From Lachnospiraceae bacterium (GTDB lineage Bacteria; Bacillota; Clostridia; Lachnospirales; Lachnospiraceae): a stretch of 7,330 bases of DNA. The stretch spans positions 1 through 7,330 of the forward strand of contig JAPJQL010000068.1 of the NCBI GenBank assembly GCA_030825115.1, given 5' to 3'. Under the pieces are notes generated by a model. It was given only the letters and a program-made list of their open reading frames with translations, ran no database searches and was not told the DNA's origin. This document shows, piece by piece, positions 1-6,076 of the stretch (positions within the stretch are counted from its first letter, which is position 1; each line of letters begins with the position of its first letter). The position numbers and the translations under genes are program-made.

Positions 1-24
1 AAGGTTGAAAAACCTTGAATTTTC
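1..24 (+). terminator. Edge hairpin, possible terminator of an upstream gene
   Basis: AAGGTT (1-6) and AACCTT (11-16) form a perfect 6-bp stem closed by a GAAA loop, and TTTT follows within a few bases (20-23). This would fit the end of a rho-independent terminator for a gene left of the window; the stem could be longer, because the sequence starts at its first base. It is short and AT-rich, so it could also be an operator or chance. An overlapping inverted repeat, TTGAA-TT-TTCAA, lies at 15-26. Confidence 0.3.
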
Positions 25-70
25 AATAAAAAACACTTGATTATATGAGGAGGAGCTGAAAAAGAGAAAA

Positions 71-238
71 ATGACGGATGGAACGGTGATAGACCACATG
101 ATCGGCGATAAGATGAAGCAGGCCAGCTATCATTTTGGAGATCCGCATTTTAACGCAGCCACCATTGCGGGAATCCTGCGCATGGCGCTTAAGGAGTATG
201 ACAGGAATCAGATACAAAAAATAGACAGAGAGGATTGA
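71..238 (+). CDS. Small protein of unknown function, 55 aa, upstream of and coupled to the efflux transporter
   Basis: I do not recognise this protein. It begins MTDGTVIDHMIGDKMKQ and is soluble-looking and mostly helical, with no membrane segment, signal peptide or cysteine. It has a mixed-charge C-terminal half ending KIDRED. Its stop (236-238) is one base from the transporter ATG at 240, and the transporter's AGAGGA ribosome binding site lies in its last codons, so the two are probably translationally coupled. The frame is closed by a stop at 38-40, so this is not the tail of a longer protein in this frame. The start is uncertain: a strong GAGGAGG (47-53) lies 17 bases upstream of ATG 71, too far for usual initiation, and only a weak AGAG lies closer. 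The next in-frame ATG is at 98. The tight coupling and a good coding look are the reasons for calling it. Confidence 0.6.
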   Translation: MTDGTVIDHMIGDKMKQASYHFGDPHFNAATIAGILRMALKEYDRNQIQKIDRED

Positions 239-239
239 C

Positions 240-1136
240 ATGAAAAAAGCATTATTATACGGAATTACCGCCTCCTTTTTCTTCGCGTTCACATTTATTC
301 TGAACCGGAGTATGAACCTGTCGGGGGGCTATTGGTTGTGGGGAGCATGTCTCAGATACATATTCATGCTTCCCATGCTTGTGTTGGCGCTGCTTCCCGC
401 CGGAGGCTGGAAACGGACCATGACTGAGATTGGGAGGGCTCCCGGGGCCTGGATTTTGTGGAGCACTGTGGGCTTCGGGCTGTTCTACGCGCCGCTGTGC
501 CTGGCGTCTGTGTACGGGGAATCCTGGTTTACCGCCTCCTGCTGGCAGCTCACCATCGTGGCGGGCATACTGCTGACCCCACTGTTTGGAAAGCCGGTGC
601 CGGTGAAAAACCTGCTGTTGTCCTCCCTGATTCTGGCAGGCATCTTCCTGCTCATGTACCATCCCGGGGAGATGGAAGGGCGGCAGATGATCTCGGCCTT
701 AGCTCCGCTTTTGATCGCAGCCTTCAGCTATCCGCTGGGAAACCGGAAGATGATGCAGCTGTGCGGGAACCATCTCTCGACCCTGGAGCGGGTATTCGGC
801 ATGACCCTGTGCAGTATGCCGTTCTGGATCGCCGCTTCCGTTTACAGCTGCGTCCGTTCCGGCCTCCCGTCCGGCGGCCAGATCGCCCAGTCGCTGTTGG
901 TGGCCCTGTTCTCCGGCGTAGTCGCCACCATCCTGTTCTTCAAAGCCACGGACCTGGTGAAGCACAACCATGTGCAGCTGGCCCTGATCGAGGCCACCCA
1001 GTGCGGGGAAGTGCTGTTCACTCTGTTTGGCGGAATTCTCTTCCTCCACGACCCGCTTCCAAGCCTCTTAGGGGTGTTTGGAATCCTGCTGATCGTGGCG
1101 GGGATGGTGGCCGGAGCGCTGTTGGGGCAGCGTTAG
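240..1136 (+). CDS. Drug/metabolite-type efflux transporter (EmrE-like, DMT superfamily)
   Basis: This is a 298-residue, almost entirely hydrophobic protein with about ten predicted membrane helices, made of two five-helix halves as in the DMT superfamily. The first helix (about 3-22) includes FFFAFTFILNRSM. The last helices carry the motif EATQCGEV at 251-258, followed by FGGILFLHDPLPS, which is typical of the multidrug resistance efflux transporter family. Length and architecture match complete members. The family is known or presumed to export small molecules across the cytoplasmic membrane; the substrate cannot be read from sequence. The start is supported by AGAGGA a few bases upstream and by the one-base spacing from the preceding small gene. 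Base composition is unusual for the window: 38 of 60 bases are G or C at 541-600, against 22 of 60 at 1801-1860 in the next gene. Many codons end in G or C, which could mean a different evolutionary history. Confidence 0.85.
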   Translation: MKKALLYGITASFFFAFTFILNRSMNLSGGYWLWGACLRYIFMLPMLVLALLPAGGWKRTMTEIGRAPGAWILWSTVGFGLFYAPLCLASVYGESWFTASCWQLTIVAGILLTPLFGKPVPVKNLLLSSLILAGIFLLMYHPGEMEGRQMISALAPLLIAAFSYPLGNRKMMQLCGNHLSTLERVFGMTLCSMPFWIAASVYSCVRSGLPSGGQIAQSLLVALFSGVVATILFFKATDLVKHNHVQLALIEATQCGEVLFTLFGGILFLHDPLPSLLGVFGILLIVAGMVAGALLGQR

Positions 1137-1149
1137 ACGGCGGAGCGGC

Positions 1150-1272
1150 ATGATCGGAAAGTCTCTGCTTTGGGAGCCCATGAAAGTGTATCCGGATATG
1201 GATGATCGGGATAACGCAGATAGGATGCAACATGACATTGTTCAAAATACAGGAGGAGATTCAAATGATTGA
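1150..1272 (+). CDS. Possible 40-aa leader reading frame before the AraC gene
   Basis: This speculative small frame starts at ATG 1150, with GGAG at 1142-1145 (4-base spacing), and ends at TGA 1270-1272. It overlaps the AraC start at 1265 by 8 bases. The product would begin MIGKSLLWEPMKVYPDMDD and end in an acidic, polar tail; I recognise no family. The overlap geometry would suit translational coupling to the regulator. Against it, the gap is short enough for such a frame to occur by chance, and the regulator has its own very strong ribosome binding site. Confidence 0.2.
   Translation: MIGKSLLWEPMKVYPDMDDRDNADRMQHDIVQNTGGDSND
1251..1256 (+). promoter_or_regulatory. Ribosome binding site fixing the AraC start
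   Basis: A perfect AGGAGG lies 8 bases before ATG 1265. It makes that codon the start, rather than the in-frame ATGs at 1202 or 1232, which have no comparable site. Confidence 0.85.
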
Positions 1273-2107
1273 CCAGGCTGGTTTGCGCATGGACACGGGT
1301 TATCAGATTGCCTGCGAACGGATACAGGGGGTAAATGATAACATGGCAAAATCCCATTATCATGAATATTTTGAACTTTATTATCTGGAGTCCGGCAAGC
1401 GGTATCACATAGCGGATGATACGCTGTACTGCCTTAATTCAGGGGAATTTATACTGTTTCCCCCCTATGTGATGCATCATTCCTACGGAGACAGCGATGT
1501 TCCGTTTAAACGGCTGGTGCTTTATTTTACCAGGGAAATGATCGCGGTTCCAGGTGTGACGGATGTGCTTAACCGGCACGCTTGGGTATATAAGTCGGAT
1601 GAGAAAAATGAGATACATGCGCTTTTACGCGCGCTGTTAAAAGAACAGGAATGTAATGACAATTATTCAGAAGAGGCCCTGTATTTCATTTTGAACCAGA
1701 TATTGATCCTGCTGTTGCGCAATTCCACGGAAACCGCAAAGCCGGAAAAACAGAGCCGTATTACCAGTATTATCCATTATCTCCACGAGAATTATACATC
1801 CATTATCACCTTGAATGATCTGGCTGAACAATTTTATCTAAGTCCTTATTATCTGTGCCGGGAATTTAAAAAATACACCAACAGCACCATTGTTCAGTAT
1901 ATTAACAGCCTGCGTGTGGGACATGCCCAAAGGCTGTTTGTGGAAACGGATAAGAGCGTTACGGAAATCAGCAAGATTGTGGGATTTTCCAATGTGACAC
2001 ATTTTAACCGGGTGTACCGCTCTGTCACCGGGCTGTCCCCTTCCAAAAGCCGTAAACAGGCAAAGGAGCGCAGTGCAGCAATGGAACGGCGCGGTATACC
2101 CGGTTGA
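1265..2107 (+). CDS. AraC-family transcriptional regulator with N-terminal cupin sensor domain
   Basis: A 280-residue regulator, the usual length for this family. The N-terminal half is an AraC-type cupin ligand-binding domain. It carries the His-rich strand SHYHEYFEL at 30-38, followed by GEFILFPPYVMHH at 60-72, the classic pattern of a sugar- or metabolite-sensing beta barrel. The C-terminal half (about 165-263) is a double helix-turn-helix DNA-binding domain. The first motif is around LNDLAEQFYLSPYYLCREFKK (183-203) and the second around SVTEISKIVGFSN (231-243), ending in the family hallmark FNRVYRSVTGLSPSKSRK. It is a cytoplasmic DNA-binding protein whose effector is unknown; family members often control sugar use. 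It is convergent with the glycosidase/TRAP operon, so it could regulate that operon in trans, or the efflux gene on its own strand. Longer starts at 1202 or 1232 exist but lack a good ribosome binding site. Confidence 0.9.
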   Translation: MIDQAGLRMDTGYQIACERIQGVNDNMAKSHYHEYFELYYLESGKRYHIADDTLYCLNSGEFILFPPYVMHHSYGDSDVPFKRLVLYFTREMIAVPGVTDVLNRHAWVYKSDEKNEIHALLRALLKEQECNDNYSEEALYFILNQILILLLRNSTETAKPEKQSRITSIIHYLHENYTSIITLNDLAEQFYLSPYYLCREFKKYTNSTIVQYINSLRVGHAQRLFVETDKSVTEISKIVGFSNVTHFNRVYRSVTGLSPSKSRKQAKERSAAMERRGIPG

Positions 2108-2121
2108 TGTCAAGCGTGCAG

Positions 2122-3147
2122 TTATTTTCCTGCCCCTGCTTTTATCATAATCATCTGCTGCCAGAATCCGGCCGCCTGTTCCGGCCATCCGTCCACCTCC
2201 GTACCGATTCCCAGGCCGAAGCTATGGCCCCCATGCTCCGCGATGTTGGCCACAAATGGAATCCCCAATTCTTTGAGTTTCTCGATCAGACGGTAACTGC
2301 ACTCCACTGGCACAATCGGGTCATCCTTGCATGCAGTCACATAAACTGGGGGGTAATTCCGGTCCATATGATAATCAATGCTGTACTCCCTTAGGGATTC
2401 TCTTGTGAATGATTCGCCGCCCAACCGCTTGAGATAAGATACATCCGCCTCCTGTCCATTTCGTTTGGCTTCTTCCGCGGCATCAAAGAACAGATCTGTG
2501 GAAATGCTGGGATAACCCAGCAGCAAAGCAGCCGGCCCGTTGAGTCCATATCTGGTAAAGCCATGATTAACCGTCCCCCACTCCGCAGCCAGGTGTGCCC
2601 CGGCAGAAAATCCGGCCAATGCATAATTCTCTTTCTCGACTCCGAAATCTGCTGCCCTGTCTCCGATCAGCCGGATTGCTGCGGCCAGATCCTCAATCGG
2701 TTTTGGCAGCAGCGGATTGTCAAACGGTGGTTTCCCTGCCGTTCTGTAGTATAAGACAAAAGCCGGATAACCCAGCCGGTTCATCCTGGCGCCCATGGCT
2801 AGGCCCTCAATCAGTCCCCACTGGCGCGCATAAGCTCCACCGGGGCATATGAGCACATAAGGCTTCCCGGGTGTACGATTTGGCGTGGACGGCATGAAAA
2901 TAAGCTTTACGCTTCTCCTGTCATCGTCATTTGGAAACACTGGATAAATCAGGGGTTGCCCGGTAAGGATCAGCGCTTTTAGCCGTCCCAGGGTTTCTTC
3001 AAACCCGCATTTTCTAAAACCATAATCGCCCAGAGGACGTCTCCATACATCCTCTGTCATATTGGTGAAAAAGTAATCCGACAGGGGCTTATATTCCTCA
3101 TAGTTGCAAAGTTCTCCTATGGTTGTTTCAGGTGTTACCTGGTTCAT
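2122..3147 (-). CDS. Alpha/beta-hydrolase, acetyl-esterase/lipase type
   Basis: A serine hydrolase of 341 residues with a complete catalytic set. The nucleophile elbow is GFSAG (179-183, Ser181), the acid is in CKDDPIVP (probably Asp276), and the base is in EHGGHSFGL (His308). CPGGAY at 101-106 corresponds to the HGG-type oxyanion motif, with Cys-Pro replacing the usual His. Such enzymes hydrolyse short-chain esters, often acetyl groups on sugars or xylan-type substrates. There is no signal peptide, so it is probably cytoplasmic. About 95 residues precede the hydrolase fold, including TPETTIGELCNYEEYKPLSD, and may form a small extra domain. I chose ATG 3147 because AGGAGG lies 9 bases upstream; ATG 3156 directly abuts the AGGAGG and would leave no spacing. 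It is the last gene of the operon, behind a hairpin that may reduce its expression. The exact substrate is not determinable. Confidence 0.87.
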   Translation of the reverse strand: MNQVTPETTIGELCNYEEYKPLSDYFFTNMTEDVWRRPLGDYGFRKCGFEETLGRLKALILTGQPLIYPVFPNDDDRRSVKLIFMPSTPNRTPGKPYVLICPGGAYARQWGLIEGLAMGARMNRLGYPAFVLYYRTAGKPPFDNPLLPKPIEDLAAAIRLIGDRAADFGVEKENYALAGFSAGAHLAAEWGTVNHGFTRYGLNGPAALLLGYPSISTDLFFDAAEEAKRNGQEADVSYLKRLGGESFTRESLREYSIDYHMDRNYPPVYVTACKDDPIVPVECSYRLIEKLKELGIPFVANIAEHGGHSFGLGIGTEVDGWPEQAAGFWQQMIMIKAGAGK

Positions 3148-3156
3148 TTTTATCAT

Positions 3157-3162
3157 CCTCCT
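3157..3162 (-). promoter_or_regulatory. Ribosome binding site deciding the esterase start
   Basis: A perfect AGGAGG (read on the minus strand) touches one ATG (3156) and lies 9 bases before a second in-frame ATG (3147). Normal spacing selects the second. Confidence 0.8.
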
Positions 3163-3170
3163 ATATCAGG

Positions 3171-3203
3171 GATACAATAATGCCCCGGCAAATCTGCCGG
3201 GGC
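3171..3203 (-). terminator. GC-rich hairpin between the large TRAP permease and the esterase
   Basis: GCCCCGGCA (3182-3190) and TGCCGGGGC (3195-3203) pair perfectly over 9 bp with a 4-base loop. Reading on the minus strand, the hairpin is followed by ATTATTGTATC, a moderately U-rich tract. This fits an intrinsic terminator or partial terminator for the TRAP operon. The U-tract is interrupted, so read-through into the esterase is likely, and no clear promoter is visible between hairpin and esterase. On the plus strand no T-run follows, so it is probably not bidirectional. Confidence 0.65.
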
Positions 3204-3216
3204 GATGTGGAAATTG

Positions 3217-4518
3217 TCAGATAAGTCCCATTAGCCTTGGAAGCGCCAGGGAAACCGCCGGCACATAAGTGACTAAAAGAAGCACGATCAGCAGCGCTCC
3301 CACATAGGGAAGCAGGGGTTTAACCACCCGCTCAATGGGCACCTTGCTGATACCGCAGGATACAAACAGCACCGAGCCTACCGGGGGCGTCATGGTACCC
3401 ATACACATATTGAAGGTCAGTACCACGCCGAACTGGACAAGATCCATGCCCATGCTCTGGACAATCGGAAGAAAAATGGGCGTGAAAATCAAGCAGGCCG
3501 GTGTGATATCCAGGAACATACCCACCACCAGAAGCACCAGGTTCATCAGAAGCAGGATGACATACTTGTTGGTGGATAGGGACATGATTGCATTGCTGAT
3601 CGCAGCGGGGATTCCTGTATATGCCATTACCCATGACATTGCCGATGATGCGGAAATCAGGAATAGAATGATACCGCTGGTTGCCGCGCTGTTCAGCAGG
3701 ATTTTCATAAAGCTCTTCCAGGTCAGGGAACGGTAAAACAGTGAGAGGATCAGGCAGTACAGCACACAGATGCCGGCGCCTTCTGTGGCTGTAAAGATCC
3801 CGCCCACAATACCACCTATGACGATCACGATCAGCAGCAGGCTGGGGATGGCGTCCAAGGTAATCCGGATCGCCTCTGAGGCTGAAACCTTCGGGCAAAT
3901 AGGATAGTTATGTTTCTTCGCATAACAGTATGCAATCGCCATGGTGCTCAGGCCCATCAATATGCCGGGAATATAGCCCGCCATGAACAGGGCTGAGACA
4001 GATACGCCGCCTGCAACGGTGGAGTATACGATAAATGCGCTGGTTGGCGGAATCAGAAGCCCGGTCGGGGCTGAGGCAATATTTACGCAGGTGGAAAATG
4101 CAGGGTCATACCCCTCCTCCTCTTCCATAGGAGCCATGATGCCGCCGATAGCGGAAGCCGCTGCCACTGCTGAACCGGACAGCGCGCCAAAGAACATGTT
4201 AGCCAGCACATTGGTATGCGCCAGGGAGCCTGGAATACGTCCGGACAGCAGTTGGGCGAATCGGATTAGCCTTCTGGCAATGCCGCCGTTGTTCATGATA
4301 TTACCCGCAAGTATGAATAACGGGACTGCAAGAAGGGAGAAGCTTTCTACGCCGCTGTTCATCTTTTGCATGACGATGAAACTGGTCTGATCCCAGGGCA
4401 GATTTACCAGAGTGGTGGCAATGGAGGAAATTGCAATACTGACGGAAATGGGGCATCCCAGAACCAGCAAGACCGCAAAAACCCCAAACAATACAAGAGC
4501 AGTAATCGCTATATTCAT
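3217..4518 (-). CDS. TRAP transporter large permease (DctM family)
   Basis: A 433-residue membrane protein of the size and pattern of the DctM/TRAP-T large subunit, the 12-13-helix transport channel that works with the small permease and the binding protein using a sodium or proton gradient. Family signatures are SLLAVPLFILAGNIM (61-75), GALSGSAVAAASAIGG (111-126), GLLIPPTS (153-160) and, near the end, GTMTPPVGSVLFVSCGISK (374-392). It starts 2 bases after the small permease stop, and its AGGAGGAGG ribosome binding site (4529-4537) lies inside the end of that gene, so the two are tightly coupled. One local oddity is a run of four glutamates (132-135) before GYD, a loop that in many relatives contains basic residues. 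The symbol is left empty because C4-dicarboxylate specificity is not supported; the substrate is unknown. Confidence 0.95.
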   Translation of the reverse strand: MNIAITALVLFGVFAVLLVLGCPISVSIAISSIATTLVNLPWDQTSFIVMQKMNSGVESFSLLAVPLFILAGNIMNNGGIARRLIRFAQLLSGRIPGSLAHTNVLANMFFGALSGSAVAAASAIGGIMAPMEEEEGYDPAFSTCVNIASAPTGLLIPPTSAFIVYSTVAGGVSVSALFMAGYIPGILMGLSTMAIAYCYAKKHNYPICPKVSASEAIRITLDAIPSLLLIVIVIGGIVGGIFTATEGAGICVLYCLILSLFYRSLTWKSFMKILLNSAATSGIILFLISASSAMSWVMAYTGIPAAISNAIMSLSTNKYVILLLMNLVLLVVGMFLDITPACLIFTPIFLPIVQSMGMDLVQFGVVLTFNMCMGTMTPPVGSVLFVSCGISKVPIERVVKPLLPYVGALLIVLLLVTYVPAVSLALPRLMGLI

Positions 4519-4520
4519 AC

Positions 4521-5021
4521 TTATTTGTCCTCCTCCTTAATCGTGATTCCGGTCACATCTTCCCAGATATTGATAAGCTGTGCGACCATGATGAACACTC
4601 CGGAAATCGGAGCCATGCTGTATACCAGGCTTCTGGAAATGCCCAGCAGGGCGGAGTATTCTTTTCTCGCACTGATCGCAAGCTTGGCGCCGCCCACTGT
4701 CAGGATTGCCAGGGCAAATGCAAATATCAGCAGATCAATAAAGATCATCAGAAGCCGTCTCTTTTCAGGCGTCATCTTATTATGGAGCAAAAGAAGAGCC
4801 ATATGCTGTCTGGTGCTGAACCCGTAAGCCGCGCCCATGAAGCCGGTCCATATCAGTAGATACCGAACAATCTCCTCTGTAAAATCACTGGGACTGTTTA
4901 ACACGTAACGGGTAAATACCTGGTAAATAACGAGAAAGCTCATGGCCACCAAAAGGATAGCCGATATCCATGAAAGAAGGAATACCATCCCCCGTTTTAG
5001 TTTGGTAAAGAACTGTTCCAT
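4521..5021 (-). CDS. TRAP transporter small permease (DctQ family)
   Basis: A 166-residue protein with four predicted membrane helices (about 11-33, 50-68, 88-110 and 131-151), the standard layout of the DctQ subunit. The family's most recognisable stretch is FTRYVLNSPSDFTEE (36-50), followed by IVRYLLIWTGFMGAAYGF. The subunit forms the integral membrane complex with the large permease and is needed for uptake; its precise role is structural or docking. The AGGAGG ribosome binding site (5027-5032) overlaps the stop codon of the binding-protein gene, so ribosomes finishing that gene can reload here. The length is normal and nothing is missing. Confidence 0.93.
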   Translation of the reverse strand: MEQFFTKLKRGMVFLLSWISAILLVAMSFLVIYQVFTRYVLNSPSDFTEEIVRYLLIWTGFMGAAYGFSTRQHMALLLLHNKMTPEKRRLLMIFIDLLIFAFALAILTVGGAKLAISARKEYSALLGISRSLVYSMAPISGVFIMVAQLINIWEDVTGITIKEEDK

Positions 5022-5026
5022 AATTC

Positions 5027-5033
5027 CCTCCTA
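5027..5033 (-). promoter_or_regulatory. Ribosome binding site of the small permease overlapping the upstream stop codon
   Basis: On the minus strand the binding-protein gene ends in TAG (5033-5031), and the AG of that stop begins the AGGAGG that serves the next gene. Its ATG is 5 bases further. This arrangement points to coupled translation. Confidence 0.75.
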
Positions 5034-6053
5034 TTCCACTGAATTAATGATTTCCAGAACATCCCCTACTTTGGGATACTGTGCCTTATAGCTCTCAATC
5101 ATATCTGCTGTGGCTGAGCGGAACGCCTGCTTGTCCACATTTTCGATGAAGGTTACTCCCATGTCGTTGGTGGCTGTCTCCACAGCCTCCGCCACAGCCT
5201 GCTCCCATTTTTCGATATGACTTTCCGTAGATTCCTTTGCTGTGTCAATCAGGAGTTGTCTGTCCTCCTCCGACAGCTTTTCCCAGGTATCCGTGGCAAT
5301 GACCAGAACGTCCGGGATCATGGTATGCTGGTCCACCGAATAGAACTTGCAGATTTCGCCGTGCATACCGGTTGTCAGAGCGGTTTCATTATTCTCTGTG
5401 CCGTCAATGATCCCGGTCTGAAGGGCAGTATACACATCACCCATGGCCATTGCAACTGGAGTACCGCCAAGGGCTTTCAACATATCTGTCTGCGACTTCA
5501 TGTCCTGTACACGGATCTTTAATCCATTTAGGTCTTTTGGTGTGCGAATCGGGCGGTCTATGGTGTAAAAGGAGCGGGATCCGGAAGTGTAATAGGTCAG
5601 TGTGACAAATCCATCCGCCTCACTTGAACGGAAAAATTCACCCATCTGCTTCGAACCCATTACCTCATAATAGTTCTCATTGTCATCAAATATGTAGGGG
5701 AGGCCAAAGGTATGATACCCTTCATTGTACGTTGCGAGTCCCGGGGCTGATACGCGGGTCATATCCACCACACCGGCCATCAGCTGCTCCAGAACCTCCG
5801 TTTCGGAGCCAAGGGTACCATTGGGGAAGATTTTTATCTGAATACGTCCGTTGCTCTTTTCCTCCACCCGGTCGGCAAATTCCTGCAGGGCGATTGATGT
5901 AATATGGTTTTCTGCCAGGTTGTGGGCCAGATTTAGTACCAAGGGATGTTCTGCCGTTGCATCGGCGCTGCCCGTCGCCCCCGAGCTGGCGCATCCGGCC
6001 AGGGTCAAGGCAGACAGGGCGGCCGCTGTCAGTAAGCCTGCAAATTTTTTCAT
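5031..6053 (-). CDS. TRAP transporter solute-binding lipoprotein (DctP family)
   Basis: A 340-residue extracytoplasmic binding protein that captures the ligand and delivers it to the TRAP permeases. It starts with a lipoprotein signal: MKK, a hydrophobic core and the lipobox LAGC, with Cys21 as the predicted lipid anchor, as expected in a Gram-positive cell. A Ser/Gly/Ala-rich linker follows, then a full DctP domain from about residue 36. Family positions for ligand binding are recognisable: Arg160 in SGSR, Arg181 in LKIRVQD and Asn221 in GIIDGTENN. Their spacing resembles the Arg/Arg/Asn set of the sialate-binding protein SiaP, so an acid group on the ligand is likely. The start could instead be ATG 6059 (adding Met-Ile). 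I prefer 6053 because AAGGAG (6064-6069) is then 10 bases away rather than 4. It follows the glycosidase gene closely, and its ribosome binding site lies in the gap. Confidence 0.94.
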   Translation of the reverse strand: MKKFAGLLTAAALSALTLAGCASSGATGSADATAEHPLVLNLAHNLAENHITSIALQEFADRVEEKSNGRIQIKIFPNGTLGSETEVLEQLMAGVVDMTRVSAPGLATYNEGYHTFGLPYIFDDNENYYEVMGSKQMGEFFRSSEADGFVTLTYYTSGSRSFYTIDRPIRTPKDLNGLKIRVQDMKSQTDMLKALGGTPVAMAMGDVYTALQTGIIDGTENNETALTTGMHGEICKFYSVDQHTMIPDVLVIATDTWEKLSEEDRQLLIDTAKESTESHIEKWEQAVAEAVETATNDMGVTFIENVDKQAFRSATADMIESYKAQYPKVGDVLEIINSVE

Positions 6054-6076
6054 TATCATGGATCTCCTTCCTGTCC

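Noticed and set aside
41..292. Minus-strand 83-codon frame with a hydrophobic stretch
   Set aside because: It lies opposite the 55-aa gene and the transporter start, has no ribosome binding site, and does not resemble a known family.
1115..1134. Inverted repeat AGCGCTG / CAGCGTT at the end of the efflux gene as a terminator
   Set aside because: The stem is short, includes a G-T pair, lies inside the coding sequence and has no T-run after it.
458..1153. Long plus-strand frame inside the efflux gene
   Set aside because: The product is rich in Arg, Pro and Gly, as expected from a frame-shifted reading of GC-rich DNA. It has no start signal, and the main frame is a clear membrane transporter.
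1170..1226. Sigma-A promoter before the AraC gene (TTGGGA with GGATAT, or TAGGAT)
   Set aside because: The matches to consensus are weak and several equally poor combinations exist, so no promoter is called.
1202..1264. Longer start for the AraC gene (ATG 1202 or 1232)
   Set aside because: No ribosome binding site precedes these codons, whereas AGGAGG is 8 bases before ATG 1265 and gives the usual family length.
3332..3898. Minus-strand frame of 188 codons inside the large TRAP permease
   Set aside because: It is a shifted frame of a well-matched DctM gene, with no domain and no ribosome binding site.
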